Assembly (NCBI GenBank): GCA_964036665.1
Contig: OZ038529.1
Coordinates: 20,098,060 to 20,162,059 of the forward strand
From: Gordius sp. MW1
Taxonomy: Eukaryota > Nematomorpha > Gordioida > Gordea > Gordiidae
DNA length: 64,000 nucleotides
Reading direction: 5' to 3'
Shown here piece after piece: positions 22,890 to 35,868 of the stretch (the stretch's first letter is position 1; every line of letters begins with the position of its first letter). Below the pieces are notes generated by a model that saw only the letters and a program-made list of their open reading frames with translations, made no database searches and was not told the DNA's origin. Made by a program: the position numbers and the translations under genes.

Positions 22890-23810
22890 TGAGTACGGTA
22901 CCCTGTGCTACCGCCTACAAAGGCCTATGCATCTACTGATGTGGGTTCGAATCCCGGGGAGGCTAATTTTTTTGATTTTTTTTTAAATTAATATATTGTT
23001 TTTTTTGTTAATACCATTGATAATATGATTTTTGGCCGCTGGCTGCTGGCCAATGGAATAAAATGACCATTGGCCAAATTGTGAATCAAAATTATTTTTT
23101 TCGCTTTTTTTTGCCTATTATGATTGTTCCTGTTACTACCATTGCTATTATGGCTTTTTGGCCGTCCGCTAGCTGCTGACCAATGGAATAAAATGACCAT
23201 TGGCCAAAATGTGAATCGAAATTTTTATTTTTTTGGCTTACATTGATAACTAACCTGTGCCCCCCTTACAAGAGCCTATGCCTCTACTGATATGGGTCCC
23301 TGTGCCCCTCCCCCCCCCCCTACAAAAGCCTATGCCTCTCCTAATGTGGGTTCGAATCCCGGAGAACCCAAATTTTTTTTTATTTTTTTTTAAATTAAAT
23401 ATTGTTCTTGTTCATACCATTGATAATATGGCTTTTTGACCGTCCGTTGGCTGCTGACCAATGGAATAAAATGACCATTGACCAAATTGTGAATCGAAAT
23501 TATTTTTTTCATTTTTTTTTGCCTATTATGATTGTTCTTGTTACTACCATTGCTAATATGTCTTTTTGGCCGTCCGCTGGCTGCTGACCAATGGAAAAAA
23601 TGACCATTGGCCAAAATGTAAAGCGAATTTTTTTTTCGTTTTTTTAACTCTTACGTATTTATATCCACTTTTACCGTGTCCTGGCTGCTGACCAATGGAA
23701 AAAATGACCATTGGCCAAAATGTGAAGCGAAATTTTTTTTCTCGTTTTTTTTACTCTTATGTATTCATATCCACTTTTAACGTGTCCTGGCTGCTGACCA
23801 ATGGAACATT
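22890..23810 (+). repeat. tRNA-like/CCAAT-hairpin composite repeat, block 4 (opposite orientation)
   Basis: Here the composite lies on the plus strand. Two B-box segments (GATGTGGGTTCGAATCCCGG at about 22937 and TAATGTGGGTTCGAATCCC at about 23342) precede six CCAATGG hairpin modules (near 23052, 23181, 23459, 23588, 23690 and 23798). The tRNA-like part always sits on the same side of the hairpin array as in the minus-strand blocks at 10-14 kb, showing that the two parts form one unit. Upstream context cctatgcctctactgat is conserved with those blocks. Confidence 0.7.
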
Positions 23811-23859
23811 AGCACCTGCAAATTTTTGGGATATACTTACGATGCCTGTGACATTTTTA

Positions 23860-23985
23860 GATGCGCGGTAGTAACAGGCAATAGCGGAGCTATTGCATGT
23901 CGCTGCTCATTGTGCCATTTTGTGATGCGCGGTCGTAACAGGCAATAGCGGACCTATTGCATGTCGCTGCTAGTTTCGTCGTAAG
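23860..23985. repeat. 64-bp tandem repeat with internal perfect hairpin
   Basis: Units at 23860-23923 and from 23924 share gatgcgcggt, gtaacaggcaatagcgg and ctattgcatgtcgctgct. Each holds GCAATAGC-ggn-CTATTGC, an 8-bp-arm hairpin. The unit is GC-richer than its flanks. Confidence 0.85.
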
Positions 23986-24247
23986 CTTTTTTTAAATTTT
24001 ATTAATTGTTACTTTTTATTACTGTATTATTAATTGCTATGTAAATTTTAATTGATTTTAAGCCATCCTAGCAATTATCCCAATTTATATAATATGCCTA
24101 TTCATTTTGTTTAGTAATTTCTGGGTTTTATGCTACTTTCTTTAACGCCAGTAAATTAGTACAGGGTTAACCTAAGTAAAAGATAAAACTTTATAGCTAT
24201 AGATTGAGTCAAGGCGAATTTATTTAGCTTTTGCCAATTAATTTTTA

Positions 24248-24283
24248 TTTGCTATGCAATCCCAACATAAATTGCATAGCAAA
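24248..24283. repeat. Inverted repeat, 13-bp perfect arms
   Basis: TTTGCTATGCAAT and ATTGCATAGCAAA are separated by 10 bases. The arm sequence is the same ttgctatgcaat block seen in the dispersed repeats at 9823, 12834 and 22759. Confidence 0.8.
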
Positions 24284-25222
24284 TATGCTTTGTTTATACG
24301 TAGTATAAAAGAGTAATAGATGTGTATGAGGATGTTAAGCAAAGATAAGTAAAAAAATAGTAATTAAAAAAATAATAAAAAATTAATAAAAATAAAAAAC
24401 AGGGACTGTCATTGGCTAAACGGGGGTCTGGGGACGGAACCAAATTGGCCACGAATCCGCTAACGATTTAAAATTTTATGCCGATAATAATACCAAGTCT
24501 TTGTTTTAGCAAAAAGAGTACCGAATGTTTAGACGGGGTAGAAGGTCTTCCTAATTCGCTACTGCCCTTTTCCCAAAGGTGCATATAAGATATTTTTTTC
24601 GGCAATACAAGTCAATGAAATTTGTCACCGGGTAATAGCATTTGGTGCCAATATAAATTTCACTTGTAACAAATTTATCACCTTAGATCTTAATCCATAG
24701 CATGCAAACATATAAAAAAATTAACATATTTGTGTCGCATTTAATCAATCCGCAGAGTTTGAATCGCTGTCTTATTTCCAAGGTGGCTTTTTAGGTTTTC
24801 GCGTCAAAAACTTTACTTATAAATTTTTTAAAACACTCAAAACACTGTAATTTATTAAGATAATGCTCACATGAGCATTTTATGCGATTCTGATGGCGTT
24901 TTCGTTAAATGGTAAGAGAAAATTTGCTGTCCGCTAATATTTGTATTACTATTGGTATTAAATATTCATAATAATTGTTGTGTCCTCCCCTATAGAAATT
25001 ATCATATACAAACATCTCCTCCTATAGAAATTATCATATACTACCTCCTATACAAATCCCCCCACCCCCCACTGCGCTGCTATACAATACACACGCGTTG
25101 ATAATCGATCACCCCCTCTCCGTACTTATATTCACAAGAGTTGTAAACTTGCGTATCTCATACCCCCCTCCCCCCTTCTATCTAGATACTTTAATTGCAA
25201 GTTCGTATCTTATTTAGGTCGG
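24284..25222. other. Interval without recognised coding content
   Basis: No recognisable exon or transposase. GC-richer patches with C-runs (about 25057-25075 and 25160-25180) resemble the LTR-relic composition seen at 20050-20330, but homology is not secure. Confidence 0.3.
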
Positions 25223-25356
25223 ATCCCCCTTTTGGGGGGGGACAAGGTTTATCACTTTAGTGACCAATATTTCCCCCAATTCTAGCAATGATAATTCCCC
25301 CTTCCTTCAAATCATTTTTATTCATATCTTATATTCCTTTTTAAAGATATGAAAAT
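25223..25356. repeat. Direct repeat, left copy (134 bp)
   Basis: Starts TCCCCCTTTTGGGGGGGGAC and ends taaagatatgaaaat. The right copy is at 26458-26590, nearly identical. The copies lie 1.1 kb apart in the same orientation. Confidence 0.8.
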
Positions 25357-26457
25357 GGTGTCCAGAAGATAAAAAAAAAATCCCACCCTCGTATATTCCT
25401 ATTCATCATACCCCAAAATCGCATCCTGCACAAATATAAATTTCCTCAAGGTAAAGAAAACAGGATTGAAAGTGGTTTAGAAGTTATTCGAAACAAATCA
25501 CCCCTACCCAATGCATGAATTATCGACTAATTGCTTCAAAAACTTATTGAAAACTGGTACATGGAAAATTCAGGTCGGGTCTGAGACATCCATAATTGTT
25601 AAGGCAGCAGGAGTCTCCTTAATTTTCAGATGAGGGCAAGAGTTCCTCATGTATGGAGGTAAAGGCATATTAAAATGCTGAGAATTCCTCATTTTAGATG
25701 GATTTCAGAACGACAATAACAGAATTATCCAATAAAAAGAAATTCATAGAGCCGGGATTCAGTTACCTATAGAGCGAGGAAGAAAATTATTATTGGATTA
25801 TTCCAGGAGTATTCCCACAAGCCATAGATGAGGTATTTATAATTACATCCCGTTGGCCATGAATACTTAATTTTTCAATAGAAGAGACCACGTGATTGCT
25901 TTGAAGGATACACATGTCGTATATAATAATTTTTGGATAGTTAGTATAATATTTTTGATATTGTTACTATTAATATCATGTAAACCCATAATTAGAACGT
26001 TGTTGATAAAAACCATCCGATTGCATGATATCAATTATTCTTTTATCCACCCCTGGTCCTAATTTTTTTTGGAAAACCGCAAGGTATCGTATCCGGAGAT
26101 ACGAGGATATCTTCCCCCCCCCCCTGTTCTTTTATAAAAAGAAACGCCGCCGCTCACTATACGTGGTACGTATGTTACTTTTTCTTTCCCCCATGCCCCC
26201 TGACACAAAAGGTTAATTGATTGTAACATCTGTGTACTGAATATATACATAGAACTTTATTCCTTTACATTTAATTTCTAGTACGCGTATGTTATCTCCC
26301 CCCCCCCCCCGACGCGCTTATACGTATTTGTTATTTCTATCAATACGCATCATTGATTTTTACATACTCGAGAGTTGCGTGATTTTATTCATGTATAAAT
26401 TTATTCTTGGAGATAAATAGAATACATAAAGGACCTAAAGAAAGAATTAAATGGTGA

Positions 26458-26590
26458 GTCCCCCTTTTGGGGGGGGACAAGGTTTACACTTTAGGGACCA
26501 ATATTTCCCCCAATTCAAGCAATGATAATTTCCCCTTCCTTCAAATCATTTTTATTCATATCTTATATTCCTTTTTAAAGATATGAAAAT
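26458..26590. repeat. Direct repeat, right copy (133 bp)
   Basis: Matches 25223-25356 over its whole length with a few substitutions and one 1-bp difference in the C-run. The ends are not TG...CA and no short duplication flanks the pair, so an LTR element is unlikely. Two insertions of the same small element or a segmental duplication are alternatives. Confidence 0.8.
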
Positions 26591-27380
26591 AATACAAATA
26601 GAAATTGGAGCCAATTAAAAAATTGTTTGTAATTAGGTACATTCCTAGGGCGAAGAATTTTCTATTTCGCATTGGTAAATTAATGCTGCAAAATTATACT
26701 AAAAAATTAAATAACAATAATATTATTCACATGTAATACATATAATATCACCAACTAAATATTGCAAAATAGGCCCTTGGGTAGGATATCGTTTTGACCT
26801 TTAATATAGTTTAATATAAAATATTCAAGAATAAGAAAAGTTTTAATCGTTAATTCCACATTTTGCATTAAACGAACATTATGCCGATAAATTTTATTTA
26901 AAAAATCACCGGGAGCCAATATTAATAAATTTAATACATATAATATGTAATATGAGATATAAATAAGCTTATCACAACTAATAGTACCATGAGCTAATGT
27001 GAGCGAGCTACATTTTGCGTAGTCTAAAAATGGATGAGATTCATGAATAAGTTGATGCATGAAGGACTTTAAGAATATTTCGAGATTAACAATTATATGG
27101 AGATTAAAGAAATTGTTGAGCACTATTACTACTCTTGATCTACGAACAAACTAAATTCGTAATTCAAATTAATTCAAAACCAAGATTTGACTGAAGTCTT
27201 GCAATAATTTGGCACACAAAATTTCAAGCCAAAAAAACTGGGTCTGAACCGCAATGTAATGTAGGTAACTACTCACATATCAAACTAAAAACTAGCGAGT
27301 AAAAGCTAATCAAAGACGGCCTAAACAAACGTAGTGTCAAGCACAAATGAGCCATTTCGCGATTATATATTTAGGGAGCG
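26591..27380. other. 3' flank of the phosphatase gene, no recognised feature
   Basis: The 122-codon frame at 26755-27123 (minus) is AT-rich, low in complexity and has no recognisable motif. I see nothing else. Confidence 0.3.
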
Positions 27381-30300
27381 CTAATGGTGCAACAGAGTCC
27401 AGTCGTAGGATTGATTAGTGTTGTAGGTCATGGGTAAGCTTGGTGGGGTCGGGGCAAATTCCCAAGTCCCATCAGACATCTCGTTAATTTGCGTGGCGGC
27501 ACAATAAGGAGTAGCCACGAGTAGGGAGTGAAATTGATTCCAATCCCTAGGTTGACGACCCAATAATTGCCTCGTGTTTACTTCGAGCGTGCCCCCGTGC
27601 CCTGTTATCAGAATGTCTCCACCTAAAACGAGAGAAATATACGAATCAAAAATTTTAAGCTGGGCTTTATTCAAAGTTAGTTGGGATCGGATGTGTTTCA
27701 CATTTAACCAATGCTTAGATTATGTTTTTCATAAATCTTTATCAAAAAATTGGTCATTATATATTTTTTAAATATTAATAGGTGGGCAATGTGAGGCCCC
27801 CAGTCAAACCCCAAATCTTTATTAATAAACAAAACCAGTTGAGCATCATTGACATTACCAAAAGTGATGGGCGTAGCCAAGGGGGAGGCCGGTAGGGGCG
27901 GCTTCCCCCCTCAAAATCCAAAATTTTGTTGAAATTTATTAAAAATTATGGCTAAAGTTTCAAAAATCGACTATTTTGCCCCTTCCTAAATCATTATTCC
28001 CCTCTAATCCCAATGCTGACCACGCCCATGCCAAAAGTTTTCAATTAAGTCATAATACTAACTTTCTAAACACATCTAATATAATTTAAATGAGTTATTT
28101 ACAAAATAATTTCTCCATTTTTCGTAAAGATGTAAAAATATTTTACCTTCTTATATTCTTGCAAAATAAAATTTCTAAAACCCAAAAATTTAAAAAATAT
28201 CGATCAGAGGTGGTTAGGCTTTTTACATATTTATTGTTTAAAAACTCCTTAACGATCTAAATAGAATATTTTAACTAATCGCAAAGAGCTCTGAGTTACA
28301 CAATTTATTACATTTTTTAATTATAATTTTAAACCCCCTAATCTTGGTCATAGACTAATAGACTACTCATTCCCCTTTAAAAAGTGTTCCCCATTTTGGC
28401 AGCCATTTTGAAAAGTGAAACATGAATTTTGGCCAATTTATATGGTTTGAGGAATTTTTAAAATCGCTATAATGATTAAAATGGGATGTTTCATGTTATA
28501 AGATCAATGATTATTTTTTTTTTAAGATAAAATTTGTTTATTGATATATATTTAAACATAATATTAAATGGTACAAATATATAATAATGATATTAAAAAA
28601 AACATTATATGAGTAATATGTTTTCATGGGATGTTTCATGTTATAAGATCAATGATTATTGTCCAATACAATCCATGGCTATACAAACTCTACTTCACTT
28701 ATCAGAATGGCGGTCGTTTTTGGCAACACTTTTGATGTGTGATTATTTAAGAGATGAGCAGTCTATACCTATGATCTTGGTCTACCCTAAATTACTTGGT
28801 TTCAAATCAGGGCCTCATAAACAACTTCTATAGAGGTTAATATTATAATTTTATAACTAGTTTTTACAGCTACGAAATTTATTTTATTTAAAATATTCTT
28901 TTAATTCAATTGGTCCATTATCAAATCGAGGAATTCAAAAACATTATTTATATGGCCAATGGATAATAAAAATATACGTTACATTTATTTTATAAACTAT
29001 TAAACATTTTTCCTTACCTTTTTTCAATTTCATATTGAATCTCCTATTATATTTTTTTTTAATTTGATTTAATAGTACTATTAACTTTTTAATCTTGTCA
29101 CAAAAAAATTTATTTAATTTTTCTTAAACGCAAATTGATTTTTTATTGCTAAAATATTTTAATAACATCTGTCACATTAATAAAACTTCTGTATAGATAA
29201 CTATTTTAAAAAACAAAAACTTTTAATTGAAATATTTTTTGGACGGTTATATTGGAAACTAAAATGAGATTTTGATTTTTAAAAAATAAATCCAATAAAT
29301 TCCATCATTCAAAAATTAAAAAAATTTAGATATGAAAATATAAATTTTAAATAAACAAACTATCAAGCGCCGACTAAATTATACCTTGATTTTTATGCAA
29401 GTCTGATATAAGTTTCATAAAATCGTAGCCACGTCGATAATAATTTTCCAGCGTTTCTTCAGGATTGTATTCTTCGTGAGGTAACTTTGTAAAAAAATGA
29501 AAGTTATTATTGTTTAAAAATATAAATTAATCATTTATAACCTTTTAGGGTGTGATTTTATATTTTATTTATCTTTAAATTTTTATAAGCAAGCTTCAGC
29601 AAATTTAACTGTCATCTCAAACTTTTAGAGTCTTAAAAGGGAGAAAAAATTAAAAAAGCTCTAAACCATTCCCTATAATAGGGTGCTAAGTTTATATAAT
29701 ACCTTTGCTAAAGAAGAACCATATGATCTTATAAAATAAAAACTAACAAGTTCTCTAAAAAATGCTTTAAAAAATAAATGATATGACAAGGAACCTTTAT
29801 ACCTTTTCATAGTACGGCCTTGGTTTGTCAAAAAATTACATCATAAAATTTATATATTTAATAACTAAACAGTATTAAAACTTAAAAAATAATTTTTGTT
29901 AGGTGTTATCCCTTCGCTTCAGCTTACCAAACATTTGTAGCTGGTGTCAATGTTAAAACCGCACTCCTTCAATCTAGAGGGTTTAATGAAAGCTGGACAA
30001 GCTTTTTTGTACCACCCGTACCATTCGAATAGGACGGGCTCTACACGGATTTTAACCACCTCTACCAACCCTAAGCCTTTAAATGAGTGAAACAATGAAA
30101 GGCGATTTTTACAGTTTCATAACCCAGAGAAACTAACATACCCAAGATTAGACTAAAGACAGCTGCTTAGTTTTCTACTTTAATCTTTTCATAAGCGCAA
30201 AATCAGTATTTTTAATTTGGCGGAGATGATTAGCAAATTTGGATTAGATCCAAAGGTTCAAAAATTTTAAGAGTTTAGAAAGTTTGGAAAAAAACGAAAA

Positions 30301-32812
30301 AATCCAAAACTTACAACAGATTATTGCTACTAATAATTCTACATCTTCGACAAAATATTATACTTTTTAGAGATTTATAACTATTATTGCCCTTCAAATT
30401 GATGTGACTTTTAAAAAGACCCTTTTCTATCTGGTATAAGGTGGCAAAGTTTCAAATATTTAGATAAAATAATAAATTAATTATTAAGTTTCATAGTAAA
30501 ATTATATATCAAATGTGACAGCTAACTTTATACATCGATTATAGATGTACATATATCCTCATTACAATTCTAATAACTTAAATTAGTCTATTTCATGAGC
30601 ACTCAATATTTGATGTGATTGTATTATAAGAGATGACCCAAGTTTAAAAAAATTGGAACGCCATAAAACCGTGATTTTTTAAACAATTATTAAATTTTTT
30701 GAACAAATGTCATTTTGAGTCCGTCCTCCCCCCAACACTAAATAATCCGTAAAGTTATGTATAAAAAAATAATAAAACTACCTTTGAGTATGAAATGCGC
30801 TGTTTGGACGGAACGAAGGGCGGGTGAAGAGTAAACCCAATTTATCGTTTCAAACAATTTTAACTTTTTCATGTAATCGCCTAGCAAACAAAGAAATTAA
30901 AAATTTTATAACCATTTAAGTAGACAAATAACAAAGGTTTTATGATAAAATTCACGCGCTCAAGTTTTCCTAAGTTATAATTATAATAACAATTAATTAT
31001 AATAAAGTCATATTCATAAATGATGATGTGAATGATGACAAAATAAAAAATTTCAATAAAATAACTATTTGAACCATCTAACAAACAAAATTAATTTAAA
31101 ATTTTAAATGCAAAACATTTTAAAATTGCTCGAATGAAAAACGTAGCATAATGTTTAACTAGGGCTTGAGGCAAGAGAGGCGTGACAAATCCAAATGCCT
31201 TGCAGGGGGGGGGGGGGGGGGGGTGCAAGCTTAGCTTTAAGATAATGTCATGTCAAATTCATTTCAAAAGTTTACATAATTTTAGGTTAATGAGCAAATA
31301 AACCGAATAGTCATTATTGAACATAAAAACTGATGATTAAGGAGTAATTGTAAAAGATATACTCAAACTACCAAGATAATAGACTTATAAATTTTTGTAT
31401 AAAAATAGAAAGTTACCAGTCAAGAATGCCTCAAACATGCCTATCTCTGTTAGTGGGGAATCAACGATGTAATCTTTCAAGCTATGTTCTCGCTTAGGCA
31501 ATATCCGAGGTATATTGAGGTCCTTGTAAACGTAAAAATTTTCTGTCGTAAATCATACAAAAGTATTTTAATAATACATTAATTTCATTGTAAAAGTAAA
31601 GTTTATAAGCATTTTTTGGCTAAACTATATCTTAACCTTCTTTAATAGTGAAAACGGAAGATGTCCATTGATGACCAAATGTTTGATCTGTTCTTTCGCC
31701 ATGGCGGACAATGATATACCTGCGCTTGACTAGATCTTTCTCTCCACTGTAGTCTACGTTAAACTGAGGCTATCACCCCGTTTTGATTTCAAACAAATAA
31801 AATTAACTAAAAGTCCAAATTTCGTATTTTAATTATAAATCAGTTTTCATGAAATATTAAAAACCTTCGGATCAATGTTTAAAGACAACATTATAAACAA
31901 GTTTCTCAATAAAAAAATAAAAGATAATTTTTTTATTTCTTTACTTGAGCTATGGACCAATTTGCCGAAATTAAGCGACCTGTATCGGTAAACTGAGACC
32001 GGGTGAAGGCCCGATAAAAATCGAGCTTGGATAAGATTCTATTTTGTCTGTTGGGTGCCCCGTCGGTTTCGGTTAATAATTCAGCATCTTTTACAGAGCC
32101 CCGCGTTATTGGACAGGTACTTTTAATAATAATAGACTGATCTAATGCATTAACCTCCAAATCTTTAGAAAGCTCGTATAAAAATGACACAGTGAGATCA
32201 TAGTGGGCGCGAAAATGCAAATAATTAGGCACAAGAGTTATTAGGAGGCTTTAAAAACTTTAGGTAATCAAATCAAATTTCACATATAAAGAATATACAT
32301 TTTTCCTCTGCTCGTCTTAAATACTATTAACTAATTTAGTAACTAAGAAAATTTTAATTAATAATAGGGTATCTCACAAGTTATATTATATTGCCTATAA
32401 AAAATGTCGATGAATTAGAAATATATCACGATTCTTCCCCAAATGTAAAAATTTATTATCAATTTCACCAAACAAATGATTTCAACCCTAAAGGAAGGAT
32501 CGTAAATTTTAATGACACGATGGAGCCTTTAGATATTAATATAGTAACCGGATGTAATTAGCCCTACCTTATAACGTTCCATGCACAAATCTTGGGGATT
32601 TGCTGCAGTGAATCTCTAGTAAATTGTCGTTTTAAACCGTCGGTGCATGAGATTACTGTTAGAACGTTATCATTTTCACTGTGACCATTGTTAGGGGCGT
32701 AATAAACTTCGCCCAAGTCATCCATACAATTTGTGCAATATTGATTGTGGGAACTATTTTCCCAGTTTGAAATTGGGGTAGCTGGTGGTTCCATTAAACA
32801 ACTCAACGGGGC
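27381..32812 (-). CDS. UBASH3/STS-type histidine phosphatase gene, eight 3' exons
   Basis: Exons on the minus strand: 32568-32812, 31945-32248, 31637-31763, 31417-31542, 30782-30880, 29928-30076, 29385-29484 and 27381-27622 (stop after WTLLHH). All junctions are GT-AG and in phase. The domain is the 2-histidine phosphatase of UBASH3 (STS) proteins, which dephosphorylate tyrosine-kinase signalling proteins or, in some insects, ecdysteroid phosphates. Catalytic residues are intact: RHGER (exon 3), SSPALRSVQTA (exon 5), VEPVLFEW (exon 6), ITGHGGTLE with the second His (exon 8), and the family tail PSLPMTYNTN. The first two exons (about 183 residues) match neither the expected UBA, 2H-phosphoesterase nor SH3 by eye. 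They may be lineage-specific, so the N-terminus is incomplete. Exon 3 could start 6 nt earlier (31769). Confidence 0.85.
27866..28030. mobile_element. 165-bp hAT-like MITE in the last intron
   Basis: Ends GATGGGCGTAGCCAAG and, inverted, CATGGGCGTGGTCAGC, flanked by an exact 8-bp duplication CCAAAAGT (27858-27865 and 28031-28038). It lies between the last two exons of the phosphatase gene and does not touch a splice site. Confidence 0.8.
28482..28660. repeat. 34-bp direct repeat pair
   Basis: tgggatgtttcatgttataa with gatcaatgattatt occurs at 28482-28515 and 28627-28660, 145 bp apart. Intron sequence; probably a small local duplication. Confidence 0.75.
31205..31223. repeat. Run of 19 G flanked by TGCA/TGCAAGC
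   Basis: A homopolymer G tract in an intron of the phosphatase gene, flanked by CTTGCA on the left and TGCAAGC on the right, which could form a stem around it. Its length in the assembly may be unreliable. Confidence 0.8.
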
Positions 32813-32904
32813 CTGGGCGATCCTATGATAGGCCTAATAGATTACACGAACACAAGCATTTTAGGACAGTGTTGTGTCATAGATAAACCAGGTATAATAT
32901 GCGC

Positions 32905-33093
32905 TATAAAAAGTGCTTGGTTTGGTCGACTTGTGGTGTTAGCTAAATATAAACGGACCAAAAATTTTTTTGATCTATTTTTTTTAGTCGCATACACAGG
33001 CGAAAAGTTATTTGGTGAAACTTTGGTTCGTTTATATTTAGTCGATAAAACCAAAGGTCGACCAAACCAAACCCAGCTGTTTTTACAACAGTG
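32905..33093. mobile_element. hAT-type MITE, 189 bp, with 8-bp TSD
   Basis: Same family as 3175-3347: the right end inverted reads CACTGTTGTAAAAACAGCTG followed by GGTTTGG, the left end is partly deleted but shares TTGGTTTGGTCGAC. Flanked by ATATGCGC at 32897-32904 and 33094-33101. It sits 92 bp upstream of the first recognised phosphatase exon. Confidence 0.75.
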
Positions 33094-33444
33094 ATATGCG
33101 CGATAAAAAATGCTATCGCACGCGCTAAATATCGAATTAATCATGCTAAAAAACATCTGTTTTAGTAAAATTATAAAATAGGGAAAATGGATATAATAAC
33201 TTTGTTATATAAAATTTTAATATAATTCATGAAAGGTGATTTTAGGGTCTGTATTGACATGGCGATCGGTTTTAATCACACGTTAATTCCGTGTATTTTT
33301 AACGTATATATCTAATATATAAAATGCTCGTATCACGGTGTGGGTAGTTAAACTCCTCCAAAATGGTTTGACCGATTTTTATGGAAATTTCTGTGAATAT
33401 TTGGTTTATCTGAGAATAAGTTTTAAACTTTATTCCAAATCTCA

Positions 33445-35713
33445 GTGATAAGACTGTCCAGTTTTTTTGTTTTATACGTTTTGACACTTAGTAAAATGTC
33501 AATCAAACGCATGAAGCTGTTTTGCGGATCTTTGATTTCCCAAATCATGAACGGGATCCATTTAGCTGCCCATCTTGAAAACCAGCGTGTATTTATCACG
33601 AACGAGACCGCGCTTGATCGTGCTCACCAAAAACTACACTCACCGATTTTTTTGAATTGTGTAATCGTGCCGAGCTTTTGGTGCCTTCGTGCGAACACTA
33701 CTCTACTCAGAAGTACCCCGCTATTTTACGTGGACTCAATCGAAAAAATGGATGCCCCGCAAGCAAGGCACACCAGTTAATACATGCCCTGGTTTATTCA
33801 AATCGAACATTTTGGGTCGAGTATATACAGTGAATCCTAGGCAGACTGAGTGCTTTTACCCGCGACTGTTGTTGGTAAATGTCACCGTCCCATTGTCATT
33901 TTACGATATACGTAAAGTAAATGGACATCAGTATCCAACGTATAAAGATGCATGCCTTGCACTAGGCTAGCTAGAAGATGACAATCATTGGGACAATATG
34001 TTTACTGGAGCAGAAACTCTACAGCAACACAAATTCGTCTACTATTCGCTATTGTGCAGACTACATGTTTCCCGACCCGAGCACAAACGTTGTGGGATAA
34101 GCACAAAGATTCAATGACTGATAATATATTACATCGATCGTTCAAGGTGCAACGATCTATCACTATTATTAGCGACGCAATGTATAATAATGAAGCATTG
34201 ATAGCTATTAAGGATCTTTGCATTGTCATTGCCAATTTAAAAATTAATCATTTTGGTATGAGACCAAATCGAAGTGCATCTGATTTACTCAACACTGATA
34301 TGAGTCTTGAACTGCAGTACAATACTGTAGAAATGGCAGCAATTGTTACTCGCAATGTCCCACTACTAACTGATGAACAAAAAACCATTTACGACCGCAT
34401 TATGCTAGCAGTTTCGGCAGGACAAGGTGGTTTCTTTTCTTTGGATGCACCAGGTGGAACTGGTAAAAAATTTGTCATTTCAATAATCTTGCCGAGATAC
34501 GATCAAAAATGGCATCGCATTGGCCGTTGCATCATCTGGCTTTGCAGCAACTTTATTATGGAGGCAGAACAGCTCATTCTGCATTTAAGCTGCCATTAAA
34601 TATCCAAAGTAACCCAGAGGCAGTGTGCAACAAAAAAAACAATCGTCCATGGCCACAGTACTCAAACGGTGTAAAGTTATCATCTGGGATGAATGTACTA
34701 CTATGGCACACAAACATTCCCTTAAGGCATTGGACAGGACATTGAAGGATATAAAAAACAATGACAAACTATTTGGCGGCACTCTGTTACTCCTTTAAGG
34801 TGATTTCAGACAAACACTTCCCGTCATTCCACATTCACCGTACGCTGATGAGATCAACGCTTGCTTAAAATCATAGTCACTGTGGCGTAATGTTGAAAAG
34901 TTAGAACTGAAATTAAACATGCGCGTTCATATGCCTAAAGATCCATCCGCTGAAACATTCTCAAAACATCTGTTAGATATAGGTGATGGAAAAGTTGCTT
35001 TGTATGAAAATACTGGATGAATAAAATTACCGTCGGATTTTTGCACAAGTCGACTCGCAAACTGCTTCATCGACCACATATTTCTGGATCTATATACACA
35101 GTACAAAAATCTTGCCGGGATGTCGGAAAGAGCAATATTGTCAGCAAAAAATGTGGATGCCAATAGTTTAAATTTCAAGATACAACAGTTGTTGCCAAGT
35201 GACTTGTTGTCATGTCCGGGTAGAAAATTTAAAAATGCAATCCGTCGATACAGTTTGCGATGCTAACGAAGCTGTACATATCCAATTTAGTTTTTGAATT
35301 CATTGGATTTGTCAGGCATGCCACCGAACCTTTTACAATTGAAGATTGGATCTCCGGTAATTTTGCTTCGTACTTTAAACCCACCACGGCTGTGCAATTT
35401 AGTCATTAAAAAAAGTAAGAAAAATGTTATCGAAGTCACCATTTTGAATCGCAAGTTCCGAGGTAAAAATGTATTGCTGCCACGAATCCCTATGATTCCC
35501 ACAGATGTGCCGATTGAATTCAAACGTATTCGATTTCCAATTAGATTGGCATTTGCAATGACAATTAATAAGGCTCAAGGTCAAACCATGTCTATTTGTG
35601 GCTTAGATTTGGGCACATCATGCTTTTCTAACGGACAGTATACGTGGCATGTTCTTGCGTGGGTAACCATCCCGTCCAAAACTATTGTATACTCCATCGC
35701 ACTTAGAGATTGA
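33445..35713 (+). pseudogene. Helitron helicase (PIF1-like), broken by frameshifts
   Basis: Reading frames used in turn: 33445-33780 and 33689-33970 (LGRVYTVNPRQTECFYPRLL and NGHQYPTYKDACLALG, the pre-helicase region), 33988-34599 (DEQKTIYDRI and the Walker A LDAPGGTGKKF, where GTGK is kept but the following Thr is Lys), 34509-34745 (GGRTAHSAFKLPLN), 34780-35180 (DFRQTLPVIP and the NMRV motif in another frame) and 35294-35713 (LLPRIPMIPTDVPIEFKRI, AFAMTINKAQGQT). These are helicase motifs I-VI of animal Helitrons in correct order. At least five frameshifts or stops make it non-functional. The Rep HUH nuclease is absent. Confidence 0.9.
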
Positions 35714-35868
35714 TGATGAATTATTTTTTAATCTTCATAATTCGATGTATATATAGGTATCAAAAATTATTTAATAAAGTATAAAGAATGAAATTAATAA
35801 ATGATTAGTGTATTGTCATTTTATAGGCCAACATTGTCACAAGGCCCCATTCTTATTTTAATCATAAC

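Noticed and set aside
25223-26590. LTR retrotransposon with 133-bp LTRs
   Set aside because: The repeats lack TG...CA ends, there is no target duplication, and no primer-binding site or polypurine tract could be seen.
26755-27123. 122-codon minus-strand ORF just downstream of the phosphatase gene
   Set aside because: No domain, strongly AT-driven amino-acid use, and no splice sites linking it to neighbours.
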